Assembly (NCBI RefSeq): GCF_949769195.1
Contig: NZ_OX458333.1
Location: forward strand, 3,561,001-3,625,000
Length of the DNA stretch: 64,000 nucleotides
Direction: 5' to 3'
DNA from: Methylocaldum szegediense
GTDB taxonomy: Bacteria > Pseudomonadota > Gammaproteobacteria > Methylococcales > Methylococcaceae
The notes beneath the pieces were generated by a model. It was not told the DNA's origin, made no database searches, and was given only the letters and a program-made list of their open reading frames with translations. This document shows positions 34,754-43,715 of the stretch, piece after piece; the stretch's first letter is position 1; every line of letters begins with the position of its first letter. The position numbers and the translations under genes are program-made.

Positions 34754-35260
34754 GTGAACACCCCTACGACTTGCCCCTGCGGCTCCGAGAAGCCCTTTGA
34801 GGTCTGTTGCGGCCCGTATTTGAAAAGACAATCGGTACCGCCCACCGCCGAAGCCCTGATGCGTTCGCGTTTTACTGCGTTCGAACTGCGCGACGCCGAT
34901 TACCTCAGAGACAGCTGGGACCCAGGGCAGCGGCCGGCGTCTTTGAACTTTGAAGGCGACACCCGCACCTGGTCCCGTCTAGAGATTGTTGGAACTATAG
35001 GTGGCGGCGACAACGACGAGCGCGGTGTCGTCGAGTTCAAAGCCCAGTTTGAGCTGGGAGACGACACTTATTTGTTACATGAAGTCAGCCGGTTTCATCG
35101 GGTAGAAGGACGATGGGTTTATCTGGACGGCACCATCCAATATCACGGCAAAATCGCTCACAAGGGCGAGATTCTCCGCAACGCACCGTGTCCCTGCGGC
35201 AGCGGCAAAAAGTACAAGAAATGCTGCGGCGGTTCGGCAGGACGTTCGAAGAAGGCATAG
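34754..35260 (+). CDS. YchJ-family protein with two SEC-C zinc motifs
   Basis: The 168-residue protein has a Cys cluster at each end. CPCGSEKPFEVCCGPYL is at residues 7-23, and CPCGSGKKYKKCCGG, the SEC-C zinc motif, is at about 146-160. Between them is an NTF2-like domain with ALMRSRFTAFELRDADYLRDSW and HEVSRFHRVEGRWVYLDG. This is the layout of the UPF0225/YchJ family, whose role is unknown. The GTG at 34754 puts the first Cys cluster right after the start, as in homologues. It appears to be a single-gene unit. Confidence 0.9.
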   Translation: MNTPTTCPCGSEKPFEVCCGPYLKRQSVPPTAEALMRSRFTAFELRDADYLRDSWDPGQRPASLNFEGDTRTWSRLEIVGTIGGGDNDERGVVEFKAQFELGDDTYLLHEVSRFHRVEGRWVYLDGTIQYHGKIAHKGEILRNAPCPCGSGKKYKKCCGGSAGRSKKA

Positions 35261-35695
35261 CGTTCGTCGTGTATGAGCGACGCTAAAGCATCGAACTGAT
35301 CGAATTTTTGGCCAAACTGAACGAAAAATTGCGGGCTGCCGCAATTCCGCTATCGTCCTGAAATTTCCGAAACGCTTTAACCATGGGCGTTTCGGCAAAT
35401 CGCAACATTCGTTGCGCTATTAATGGCATATGAATTGCGATGTTTATTTCGGCGGCCGGTGAGTGAGAAGGCAGGACGCCACTAATTCCTATCCACTCAT
35501 CGGACCGCACCAAACTCATCGTTTTCCCCCACCCTCCCTCCTTCCCCGACTCGGTGCCGCCGCAAATGGCGACACCGTTTTTTGTTTCGGCGGCTTTGCG
35601 CCATTCTCCGATCGTCTTCCGTTTCATGAAATTTCTTAGATGCATTGATAGCATCGGTGTCGCAGAGATTGAATCGAGCGGACGGAGGATCGGGA
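35261..35695. other. Intergenic stretch upstream of the Kazal-domain gene
   Basis: A 123-codon minus-strand frame (35283-35654) has no recognisable family and overlaps the neighbouring control region, so I do not call it. A pyrimidine-rich block at 35525-35550 is notable but I assign no function. Confidence 0.3.
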
Positions 35696-36637
35696 ATGAT
35701 CAAAGAGCTGGCTTTGTGGCTGACGATTTTTGGCCTTTGGTGGAGCGGTCCGGCGAGCGGCGAAGACGCGCGATACTTCAAAGTGTCGCGCCAGGATCCA
35801 AGAGAGTGCCTTGCACCAACATGCGACAGGGTTTTCGTGAAGGAAGTCAACAAACCGCGAACCCGCTGCGTGGACGGGATTTGGCGTCGAGAATGTTATG
35901 TCGGCATGCTCGACTTTTCCAAAGCGGGCGGTAGTCCGCAGCAAAACGAAGAGTTCAAGAACGAGTTCGTTTTGGGACGCGGCCTGGTGCGAGGAATGCT
36001 CGAAAGGCGTGCGACCGATGCCGGCATGGAAGACAGCGTTCTGGTTGTGCACGAGACATGGCGGGCGCAGGCACAAGCGGTTCCCTCGGGCGCTCTGTAC
36101 CGGGTGAAGGATGTCGGCGGGCCCTGCTCGACCGAACCTTGCGAACACATCGAGGAAGTGCAGCTGAATACGCTCAGCAAGACGTTGATTGCCGAGGTTG
36201 ACCTGCTCGCTTCCGCAGCCGATCCCGAGCGCGTCAATGCCGGATACCGGGCGCTCAAGCAAGGAAGCGTTCTGGTCGCCGGGAGTCACCAAGCTGTCAC
36301 TGGCCCTGCGGGTACGAGCGAATCCCTGGTTGCGAGCGAATTCTATCTGCTGGAATCCCCGGCCCCGGCCACCGGCCAGGTCTGCGGCGGCAATACCGGA
36401 GCGGGATGCCCGCCCGGCCAATATTGTGAAGTCGCAACTCCCAACGCATGCAGCTCGACCAGCGCATTGGGAACCTGCGAGGTTCCGCCTGAAATCTGCA
36501 CCACTGAACACAACCCCGTCTGCGGATGCGACGGCGAAACCTATAGCAACGATTGCGCGCGCCGCCGTGCCGGCGTTCAGCTCGATCACGCCGGCCCCTG
36601 TGCGAAGTCGGCTGTGGCGCCGATGCCGGGGCGTTGA
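35696..36637 (+). CDS. Secreted protein with C-terminal Kazal-type domain
   Basis: GGAGG lies eight bases before the ATG at 35696. The 313-residue product has a signal peptide (hydrophobic LALWLTIFGLWW, cleavage likely after ASG or GEDA). A region of about 190 residues that I do not recognise has paired cysteines. A CGG...GAGCPPGQYC module (about 230-250) precedes the Kazal signature HNPVCGCDGETYSNDC near the C-terminus. Kazal domains inhibit serine proteases by a substrate-like loop. Bacterial proteins with this pair of modules are secreted or periplasmic. A secreted trypsin-like protease is encoded 4.7 kb downstream, but a functional link is speculative. Confidence 0.75.
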   Translation: MIKELALWLTIFGLWWSGPASGEDARYFKVSRQDPRECLAPTCDRVFVKEVNKPRTRCVDGIWRRECYVGMLDFSKAGGSPQQNEEFKNEFVLGRGLVRGMLERRATDAGMEDSVLVVHETWRAQAQAVPSGALYRVKDVGGPCSTEPCEHIEEVQLNTLSKTLIAEVDLLASAADPERVNAGYRALKQGSVLVAGSHQAVTGPAGTSESLVASEFYLLESPAPATGQVCGGNTGAGCPPGQYCEVATPNACSSTSALGTCEVPPEICTTEHNPVCGCDGETYSNDCARRRAGVQLDHAGPCAKSAVAPMPGR

Positions 36638-36816
36638 GGAAACTTCGATGATACAGGTCCGCGGGAACTGCAGCTAAGCCCGAGCATCCAACCCAAAATT
36701 AACCAGCGGGTATTTCTTGCGGAAAACTGGCTTTTCGGGCCAGGGAAAGAATCCCAATCGGGCGCTGGGATGTCATGCAGTGCCCCGAACTTACCAGGTG
36801 AAAACCGGAGGCAAAG

Positions 36817-38022
36817 ATGAAGGGAGTCGTTTTTCACGGAGTTGGCGACATTCGTTTGGAAGATATCGCCGAGCCTCGCATCGAAGAACCGACGGATGCG
36901 ATCGTGCGGATCACCGCCAGCGCGATTTGCGGGACGGATCTGCACATGGTGCGCGGGACCCTAGGCGGACTGAAGCCCGGCACCGTTCTGGGGCATGAGG
37001 CTGTCGGCGTGGTTGAATCGCTAGGGTCGAACGTCCGGAATCTCAAGGAAGGCGATCGGGTGGTGGTGCCCTCGACCGTCGCCTGCGGCTACTGTTCATA
37101 TTGTCGGGCGGGCTACTACGCGCAATGCGATTATGCCAACCCGAATGGCATTCTCGGTGGAACGACTTTTTTCGGAGGTCCCGCGATCGCCGGAGGTCTT
37201 AACGGATTGCAGGCAGAAAAAGCGCGTATACCGTTCGCCAATGTCGGGTTGGTCAAGCTGCCGGACGATGTTACCGACGATGAGGCTATAGTCCTCTCGG
37301 ATATTTTGCCGACGGCTTATTTCGGCGTGGAATTGGCGGAGATCAAGTCCGGCGATACGGTGGCCGTTTTTGGCTGCGGTCCGGTCGGGCAGTTTTCCAT
37401 CACCTGCGCCAAGCTGCAGGGTGCCGGTCGGGTACTGGCCGTGGACAACGAGCCCTCGCGTCTCGATATGGCGCGTAACCAAGGCGCCGAGGTCATCAAT
37501 TTCGATCTCGAAGATCCGGTGCAGACGATTCGCGACCTGACCGGCGGCATCGGCGTGGATCGTGCCATCGACGCAGTGGGCGTGGACGCCGAACGTCCCC
37601 GTCACGGGCCAGCCGCGCAAAAGGCCGATGAGCAAAAAGCCCAGTTCGACCAGGAGTTGAGCGAAATCGCACCGGAAGCCCAGCAGCAAGGAGCCCAATG
37701 GCATCACGGCGATAGTCCATCCCTGGTTTTGACCTGGGCGGTCCAGGCTTTGGCCAAGGCCGGAACCTTGTCGGTCATCGGCGTTTACCCGCCGTCCGAT
37801 CGCTTTTTCCCCATCGGCATGGCGATGAACAAGAATCTCACCGTAAAAATGGGGAACTGCAATCATCGCCAGTACATCCCCATGCTGATCGACCTGGTTC
37901 GAAGCGGAGTCATCGATCCGACCGAAGTTCTGACTCAGACCGAGCCTTTGACGTCGGTTATTGAAGCCTACCGTGCCTTCGACGAGCATCGCCCGGGGTG
38001 GCTGAAGGTCGAATTGGTGTGA
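36817..38022 (+). CDS. Zinc-dependent medium-chain alcohol/formaldehyde-type dehydrogenase
   Basis: The 401-residue MDR-family enzyme has catalytic zinc ligands in ICGTDLHMVRG and GHEAVG. The four structural-zinc cysteines fall within residues 89-106 (CGYCSYCRAG...QC). The NAD-binding loop is VFGCGPVGQFS. An insert of roughly 40 residues, rich in Gln, Glu and Lys (about 265-300), makes it longer than ordinary alcohol dehydrogenases and resembles glutathione-independent formaldehyde dehydrogenase-like proteins. GGAGG lies 7-11 bases upstream of the ATG. Substrate is not defined by sequence; in a methylotroph an aldehyde or alcohol role would be expected. Confidence 0.85.
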   Translation: MKGVVFHGVGDIRLEDIAEPRIEEPTDAIVRITASAICGTDLHMVRGTLGGLKPGTVLGHEAVGVVESLGSNVRNLKEGDRVVVPSTVACGYCSYCRAGYYAQCDYANPNGILGGTTFFGGPAIAGGLNGLQAEKARIPFANVGLVKLPDDVTDDEAIVLSDILPTAYFGVELAEIKSGDTVAVFGCGPVGQFSITCAKLQGAGRVLAVDNEPSRLDMARNQGAEVINFDLEDPVQTIRDLTGGIGVDRAIDAVGVDAERPRHGPAAQKADEQKAQFDQELSEIAPEAQQQGAQWHHGDSPSLVLTWAVQALAKAGTLSVIGVYPPSDRFFPIGMAMNKNLTVKMGNCNHRQYIPMLIDLVRSGVIDPTEVLTQTEPLTSVIEAYRAFDEHRPGWLKVELV

Positions 38023-38841
38023 GATTTAGCCCGGATATTTCGTCAGCTCCCATTCGCGGGGGGCAGGAGCAGGGTGGTGAGCTCAAAGGCGTGCGATAGG
38101 GGAGGTGATTGACCAATATTGAACGGATTTCTGCTCAATCGTCGCAATTTTTCCTTACCCCTTTATTTGTCGTCACGCCGGGGACGGCATTCGGGCCGGG
38201 TCAACTGGCCAAGAGGGGCAGGCGGCGGTGGAGAAGGTCTCACGCAGGGGAGGCTACGAGGCCAGTAGGAACGCAAATAGGACGCCTAGTGCGTGCCGTG
38301 AGGGACCTTTTGGGCCGTTTCGCCCGAATTGTGGCGGCGGTTGCCCGCACCAAACCGGTACCGGCGAGGGTAATCGCGCTTAGGCGCTGCATCCGCGTCT
38401 AAGTGGGGCAGCCACCATCGGGCGTAGCGCGTCGGCGAGGACGTTATGGCAACTGGCGCGGGGACCGAAGAAGTCCCGTTGCGTTTCCTCGATACGATTG
38501 TATTCGTCGCCACTTCGCGGCTCACCACCCTCCGGGCTTTCTGGGGCCTCGTGCCCATTCGATCCGCTCGACTGGATCCGCTTTCCCGCATAGGCAATGA
38601 GCCGGTTGGAGAGGACACCTGCTGGAAGGTCGAACTGGGTTACCGCGAAGCGGGGACTTGGGGCCTTGGAAACCCAACGCCAGCCGGGCGACGAGGTGCC
38701 GCTTCATTGCAAAAGGCCCTTCAGGGGCGGGGTCGGCTGGTGCTCCCAGTCAAGCCGCTTGCAGTGGTAAAGAGGGCGTTGGGTGACTTTGTGATCCTCT
38801 TCTGTCATCTGGTTATCCTCGATGAGCTAATGCGAGTTACA
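38023..38841. other. Gene-poor stretch left of the insertion sequence
   Basis: No credible gene. The minus strand carries a 34-codon frame (38704-38808) with GAGGATAACCAG before its ATG. Beyond it, open but frame-interrupted sequence runs to about 38110, which could be a decayed gene. The insertion sequence sits 28 bp upstream of that small frame. I do not recognise any family in it. Confidence 0.3.
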
Positions 38842-39912
38842 TGTCGCGTCTCGTGTGATTATTTACCGAGAAGGAGTTATGCTCTGTTCGAAGCCCGGAG
38901 CCTTCTCCAGGAGATATTCGGTTCGTCCAAGTGAGGTTTCTCTCCATGCAGATTCGTCTTCATAAGAACGCCCGTACCACCCCGGCCGTTCGGCAGGCCA
39001 TTCAAGCGTCCACGTTGAGCGAGCGCGCCTTGGCCCAAAAGCATGGCATTAGCCGAACGACCGTCCGCAAGTGGAAACACCGCTCCTCGGTCGAAGATGC
39101 CTCACACCGGCCCCACACCCTCAGAACCACGCTCACGCCCGCCCAGGAAGCCATCGTGGTCTACCTCCGCCAAGCTCTGCTCCTCCCCTTGGATGATCTC
39201 CTGGCCGTGACCCGGGAATTTCTCAATCCCGCCGTGTCCCGTTCCGGGCTAGACCGCTGCCTGCGCCGCCACGGGGTGGCGTCCCTCAAGACCCTGCTTC
39301 CGCCTACAGAGAAGGCGAAGGTCAAACCCTTCAAGGCCTATGAGCCCGGCTTCCTCCACCTGGATGTTAAGTACTTGCCCGCCATCGACGGCGAACCCCG
39401 CCGATACCTGTTCGTCGCCATCGACCGCGCCACCCGCTGGGGCTATGTCGCCCTCAAGCCCAACCGCACCGCCTTAAGCGCAAAGGACTTCCTCAAAGCG
39501 GTGATTCAGGCCGCGCCTTTCCGCATCCAGAAATGCCTGACCGACAACGGCTCGGAGTTTACCGACCGTTTCCTGATCCGAACTCGGCAGCCCTCGGGGA
39601 CGCATGAGTTTGACCGCCTCTGTACTGAACAAGGCATCGAACATCGCCTGATTCCGCCGGGCCGGCCCCAAACGAATGGCCTGGTGGAACGCTTCAATGG
39701 CCGCATCGAGGAGGTGTTGCAAACCCATCACTTCGATTCAACCGCCGATCTGGACACCACCCTGCACCGCTATGTCGAGCTGTACAATCATCACATTCCC
39801 CAAAAGGCCTTAGGCCATCTCACCCCAATTCAGACTCTCAAAAACTGGCAACTGTCCCATCCTCATCTTTTTCGAAAGAGGGTTTACAATCGTGCGGGAC
39901 TTGACAGTTACA
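38836..39912. repeat. 6-bp target site duplication of the insertion sequence
   Basis: GTTACA occurs directly before the left inverted repeat (38836-38841) and directly after the right inverted repeat (39907-39912). This is what a recent, intact IS insertion leaves. Confidence 0.8.
38842..39906 (+). mobile_element. IS481-family insertion sequence
   Basis: The element is about 1065 bp. The left end starts TGTCGCGTCTCG and the inverted right end reads TGTCAAGTCCCG; the two termini match imperfectly over about 26 bp, as is usual for IS481 ends. It carries one transposase gene and is bordered by a GTTACA duplication. The element ends before the transposase stop codon, so the reading frame runs into host DNA. 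Confidence 0.82.
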
Positions 39913-39974
39913 CAGTAAACTTGATACCCCTCTCTTGCCATTCCTACCCGATCCAATACTCTCATCGTTCGTGA
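38946..39974 (+). CDS. IS481-family transposase
   Basis: The protein is 342 residues from the ATG at 38946 (MQIRLHKNARTTP, the usual family opening). It has an N-terminal helix-turn-helix (ALAQKHGISRTTVRKWKHR). The DDE integrase core shows FLHLDVKYLP (first Asp), CLTDNGSEFTDRF (second Asp) and GLVERFNGRIEEV (Glu), so the catalytic residues are intact. The last roughly 22 residues (after AGLDS) are encoded by flanking chromosomal DNA beyond the right inverted repeat. A GTG at 38931 could add five residues. Confidence 0.93.
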   Translation: MQIRLHKNARTTPAVRQAIQASTLSERALAQKHGISRTTVRKWKHRSSVEDASHRPHTLRTTLTPAQEAIVVYLRQALLLPLDDLLAVTREFLNPAVSRSGLDRCLRRHGVASLKTLLPPTEKAKVKPFKAYEPGFLHLDVKYLPAIDGEPRRYLFVAIDRATRWGYVALKPNRTALSAKDFLKAVIQAAPFRIQKCLTDNGSEFTDRFLIRTRQPSGTHEFDRLCTEQGIEHRLIPPGRPQTNGLVERFNGRIEEVLQTHHFDSTADLDTTLHRYVELYNHHIPQKALGHLTPIQTLKNWQLSHPHLFRKRVYNRAGLDSYTVNLIPLSCHSYPIQYSHRS

Positions 39975-40064
39975 ACCGAATTATGTGGCGCAAGTTTTTG
40001 ACGCTTTTCCATCCGGCACCTTCGCCTCATCGTTTTGAAATGCCGGGGCCACGTTCTTTGCAAT

Positions 40065-40325
40065 TCAAGATGCGCGAATCAATTCCTCATAGCTGGGTAA
40101 ATTGATTCCCTCCGCGAGTCCGTTTTCATACTCTTGGCGGAGGGTGTCGAGAATAGTCGTATATTGCTCTATGCACTCTTGTAGTTCATAGCATTCGTTG
40201 ATTTGATCATCGCTCAATTCGCCGCTATTCTCCTCCAGCGCTCGTAATTCTTCGGTCATTTCCCGGATTTTGTTGAATAACAAGGGAATAATCACGGCTA
40301 AGTCTTTTTCGCTTATGCTTCGCAT
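40065..40325 (-). CDS. Tsi2-like immunity/antitoxin protein
   Basis: The 86-residue acidic helical protein has two long helices (about 6-32 and 39-68) and the C-terminal block YENGLAEGINLPSYEELI. The pattern (N-terminal helix pair, Tyr-Glu, then L-P-x-Y-x-x-L-I near the end) resembles Tsi2, the antitoxin of the type VI effector Tse2. It follows the Tse2-like gene after 24 bp in the same orientation, the same order as tse2-tsi2. Function is inferred from partner and similarity. The local base composition is more AT-rich than the flanks, suggesting horizontal transfer. Confidence 0.65.
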   Translation of the reverse strand: MRSISEKDLAVIIPLLFNKIREMTEELRALEENSGELSDDQINECYELQECIEQYTTILDTLRQEYENGLAEGINLPSYEELIRAS

Positions 40326-40349
40326 TGTCAGTCACTCATGATGTCGGAT

Positions 40350-40853
40350 CTAAGAGAAATACAGAGATGCACGTTTCAACTCAGTCGCTTTTGCGATTGC
40401 GGCTCTTGCCAAGTTATTGAGAGCTCCCTCGTAAGCATCCTTTCTCATCAGGTTCTTGCATCGTATCGCGTAGTGGCTTTGATCGGTACCCGTTTGGACC
40501 ACGTCCAGAGAATCGGGGACGGGCGTTCCTTCGGGTAGCAGAAAATAAAACCAGAACTTGTATCCGAATTTACCAGGGGTTGTGCTTAACGAAACACCTT
40601 CATTCCGGCTGACGTAATGCCTCCCGGTTCTCGGATCGGTATCGTTAACGCCTCTTATCCATTCAGTGCCTGTGTCATCGGTGAAGGTCGTTACATCCGG
40701 TGCCCTAAAGGTATTATCTTTTCTCCAAAAACCCGTATAGTCAGGATATAAGAAGCCGGTACCGTGATCGCTATTAAAGTTTTGTTTTATGTCTAAGGTT
40801 TTACGTTTATTTCGTTTGCAAGCTCGATACAAATCAAGTGTCAAGTCAGCCAT
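40350..40853 (-). CDS. Tse2-like ADP-ribosyltransferase-fold toxin
   Basis: The 167-residue protein matches the Tse2 ADP-ribosyltransferase toxin pattern. It has LTLDLYRACKRN at the start, FRAPDVTTF in the middle, then GVSLSTTPG. A KFWFYFLLPEGTPVPDSLDV strand and SHYAIRCKNLMRKDAYEGALNNLARAAI complete it. Tse2 is a cytotoxic type VI secretion effector of Pseudomonas that also acts as a toxin-antitoxin-like pair with Tsi2. AGGGGG lies a few bases before the ATG at 40853. No secretion genes are in the window, so it may be an orphan effector or a plain toxin-antitoxin module. It is AT-rich and next to an IS. Confidence 0.72.
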   Translation of the reverse strand: MADLTLDLYRACKRNKRKTLDIKQNFNSDHGTGFLYPDYTGFWRKDNTFRAPDVTTFTDDTGTEWIRGVNDTDPRTGRHYVSRNEGVSLSTTPGKFGYKFWFYFLLPEGTPVPDSLDVVQTGTDQSHYAIRCKNLMRKDAYEGALNNLARAAIAKATELKRASLYFS

Positions 40854-41385
40854 AAATTCCCCCTAAAATAAGATACGCATTGATAGATCGGAACGGTAAA
40901 CCGCCAGTACTAGTTGATGCCTAGCGGGTAGTTAAACAGCCATTTTCTATACACTCGGCTTTTCGGAGTCGAATCGATGCACAAGTTATCTATGTCCTTG
41001 GAGTCTTTTTCAGCCGGTTAGCTGTGGACGAAACGACTTTGTTGTGCGGCAAGTCCTTGGTATTTGAGATTCTTGAACCGGAAATTCGAGGAATACGACC
41101 GCAGTTGAGTTTAGCACCATATTGTATTTCTCGCCTGGCCGGTGCCACGACGGCAGTTTCGAATGGTGTGTCGTTTTTCGCTCGTAGGTTTGTAATTCCG
41201 CTTGCCTGTTTCCCAGGAATTCGAAGGGCTTGTTTTCGATATGAAACGTTCCCTGCTATGAATCGAAAAAATGTTGCCGCCTGATCGAGTTTGGCACGAG
41301 GATTGGATCTGGAGGGCCGACTCGCGCGGAATCAGTGGCGGATTGGGCTGTCTGAGAGATAGGGCTAACTCACGGGACGGTCTGC
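40854..41385. other. AT-richer intergenic stretch between toxin pair and protease
   Basis: Base composition resembles the toxin pair rather than the flanking genes, so it may be part of the same acquired segment. An 86-codon plus-strand frame (41024-41284) has no ribosome binding site or recognisable motif and is not called. Confidence 0.35.
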
Positions 41386-42405
41386 ATGAACACCTTTGTG
41401 CTGGCGTTTGCGCTTATCGTGGCCGTTTTGTCGGCTGGGCGCGTTTTTGCACTAATCCACGGAGAGCCGTTGCCGATCGGCCGGCAAGCGACCTTGCCGT
41501 TGACGATCGAACTGCGTCACTGGGACGCGTATCAGAAGGTTTGGAAAAACGCGAGCGGCGTTTGCAGTTCCACGGTGCTCGGCACGCGCCCGCTGACTTT
41601 AATCACGGCTGCCCATTGTATGCGCGATGTACGCCTGGAGGGGCCGCTCAAACTACCGGCAGTGCGCTTTCGGGCCGCTCCCTCTGCGGCGGTGTTGAAT
41701 GCCCAGCTGCGCGCGGCAGTGTATCCGAGTTTCGACGTCGTGCAGGAAAACATCGCCGAGGATATCGCTATTCTGGTGTTTGACGCAGATGTCGGGGATG
41801 AGTTGCGGCCTTTGCCTATTGCGACCGGCCATACTCCCGACAAAGCTCTGATTTGTGGCTTCGGTTACGGTTACCGGGAAACGGAAATCGACAGTCCCCG
41901 TTGTGCCGAAAAGCGCGTTTTCGATTTACCGAGCAGCTTCTATCAGTTCGTGCCGAAACAATACGAGGATCTGGATCCCATACTGCATTTGCAATTCCGG
42001 GTGCAGTTTGAATCCAAGGAGTCATTCGTGTCCTCGCTTTCCGCCCTGCTGGCGGTCAACCGGCTGGACGCTCAGGGAGCTTATTCGGTTGACGAGCCCA
42101 TGCCCACCCGCGGTGATTCCGGCGGTCCGTGGATTGCTAAGGATTCGCAGGGGAATGTTTCGCTCCTGGCCATTACCAGTTTCGTGGAAACCTTCTACCG
42201 CAAGAACAAGCAATGGCCGTTTTTCAACGGGAGCCACGCGCCGTTGTCCGACCTTGCTTACGTGGCGTACGGTGTGCGCTTGGATACCCGTGAGGCGAGG
42301 GCGCGCATCGAAGAGGCGCGCCGCCTGCATGCGGACATCCGAGAAATACCGGTGGCAGGGCGGCCACAAGGCTTGGCTGGGAGCGGAACCACGGAAACCC
42401 GATAG
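41386..42405 (+). CDS. Secreted trypsin-like serine protease (family S1)
   Basis: The 339-residue protein has a signal peptide (residues 1-22, ending GRVFA). The complete S1 triad is visible: His in TLITAAHCMRD, Asp in EDIAILVFDAD and Ser in TRGDSGGPWIA. Cysteines near the His block suggest a disulfide. It is predicted to act in the periplasm or outside. The length, including about 80 residues after the Ser block, is somewhat above a bare trypsin domain. It appears to be a single-gene unit. Substrate is unknown. Confidence 0.88.
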   Translation: MNTFVLAFALIVAVLSAGRVFALIHGEPLPIGRQATLPLTIELRHWDAYQKVWKNASGVCSSTVLGTRPLTLITAAHCMRDVRLEGPLKLPAVRFRAAPSAAVLNAQLRAAVYPSFDVVQENIAEDIAILVFDADVGDELRPLPIATGHTPDKALICGFGYGYRETEIDSPRCAEKRVFDLPSSFYQFVPKQYEDLDPILHLQFRVQFESKESFVSSLSALLAVNRLDAQGAYSVDEPMPTRGDSGGPWIAKDSQGNVSLLAITSFVETFYRKNKQWPFFNGSHAPLSDLAYVAYGVRLDTREARARIEEARRLHADIREIPVAGRPQGLAGSGTTETR

Positions 42406-42761
42406 AGCGATGGCGGTTTGGCTGTATTTGTCACCTTGCGCATTTCCGTTCGGTCCAGGCGAAAGGATACACGTGTGAGCGCCGCTTGCGGCTCCGCACA
42501 GGGAAGGTGCGGAGTGATTGGGATGGGCTTAGGGCATTGACAGGTATTTTCTTTTTGATTCCTGTATCCCAACGTTCATGCCGGGCATTCCCTGCCCGGT
42601 CCCCTGCGGGCGGCTTCGCCGCGCCCTTCAACAGCCCCTTTTTCAGGTCTCCCAGAGAAGGAACGAGGCGAAGACGCTCTATTGGAGCGTGTGGCCTCGG
42701 TAAAAGATTCCGCCCTGCGGGGTGCTGTGCGATTGCGGTGCTCGTCTCTTTGAAGGCTCGG
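42406..42761. other. Intergenic stretch with no supported gene
   Basis: It lies between the convergent protease and response-regulator genes. GC-rich short inverted motifs are present, but I find no clean terminator and no gene. Confidence 0.35.
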
Positions 42762-43715
42762 TCAAGCCGCTTCGGCTCCTGTCCTCATGCGTTCCATGAC
42801 GACAGCTACTGCGGCGGCGCGGGTACCGACGCCAAGTTTCTCGAAGATGTGTTCCAGATGCTTGTTGACCGTTCGGGGACTGCTGCCGAGGATGGTCCCG
42901 ACCTCGCGGTTGGTTTTGCCTCGGGCGATCCACATGAGGATTTCCGCTTCGCGGAACGTGAGTCCTAGGTTTTCCCGCAAGGATTCTAGATTCCAGCCAC
43001 CGGTCAATTCCTGCAGGAGCAGTAGGTACTCGCGCCCATTTTCGCAGGGAGCGAGCTTGGCGGTGAATTTCTTGCCGTCGCGATGCAGCGTAAACAGCTC
43101 ATTTTCCGACGTTCCGTCCGAAGCGATGCGTTTAAGTGCCCAGTCGCGAAGAGTCGTTGGCAGATGCGGAGGCGCGTTTTCAAAATCAAGAACCTGGGTT
43201 CCGGAAAATGCCGCCAGCCAACGGACAGCCGAGGAAGTCAGCCACACGATTCGCCCCGTGGCGTCGATACTGATCGTGGCGAAGCCGCTACGTTCCAAGG
43301 CTTCTTCCGCACGGTACACCATCCGCGACTGGGCCAGATGGGCTTCGACCCGGGCTAGCACCTCCTCATGGCGGATCGGCTTGACCAGATAGTCCACCGC
43401 GCCTTCGCGAAAACCGCGGAGCAGATCGTCCAGCTCGCCCAGCCCGGTCATAAAGATGATTGGAATCGCGCGGGTCGCCGGATTCGCTTTCAATTGCCGG
43501 CAGGTTTCGAAACCGTCCATGCCCGGCATGACGGCATCCATCAGGATGACATCGGGGGCCACAAAACGGAGTTGCTCTAAGGCCGATGCGCCGTCGGTCG
43601 CGACCAGCACGCGGTAGCCCGCTTCTGCCAAGGCGTCGGAGATTAGAGCGAGATTGGCCGGCGCGTCGTCCACGATCATGACCGTGCCCTCGCGGTATTG
43701 GCGTTTCAAATTCAT
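42762..43715 (-). CDS. LuxR-type response regulator (REC-PAS-HTH)
   Basis: The 317-residue regulator has a receiver domain (about 10-130, phosphoacceptor Asp60 in VILMDAVMPGMDG, Lys in VDYLVKPIR). A PAS-like linker (about 135-240) leads to a C-terminal LuxR helix-turn-helix with LTFREAEILMWIARGKTNREVGTIL and SSPRTVNKHLEHIFEKLGV. It binds DNA when phosphorylated. Its start overlaps the giant hybrid kinase by 4 bp (ATGA), so the pair is a dedicated two-component system. Its position beside the porin and urea transporter genes suggests these as targets. Confidence 0.92.
   Translation of the reverse strand: MNLKRQYREGTVMIVDDAPANLALISDALAEAGYRVLVATDGASALEQLRFVAPDVILMDAVMPGMDGFETCRQLKANPATRAIPIIFMTGLGELDDLLRGFREGAVDYLVKPIRHEEVLARVEAHLAQSRMVYRAEEALERSGFATISIDATGRIVWLTSSAVRWLAAFSGTQVLDFENAPPHLPTTLRDWALKRIASDGTSENELFTLHRDGKKFTAKLAPCENGREYLLLLQELTGGWNLESLRENLGLTFREAEILMWIARGKTNREVGTILGSSPRTVNKHLEHIFEKLGVGTRAAAVAVVMERMRTGAEAA

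Noticed and set aside
38110..38808. Frame-interrupted minus-strand sequence left of the IS, considered as a decayed mobile gene
   Set aside because: No family signature could be found; only a 34-codon frame has a ribosome binding site, which is too little to call.
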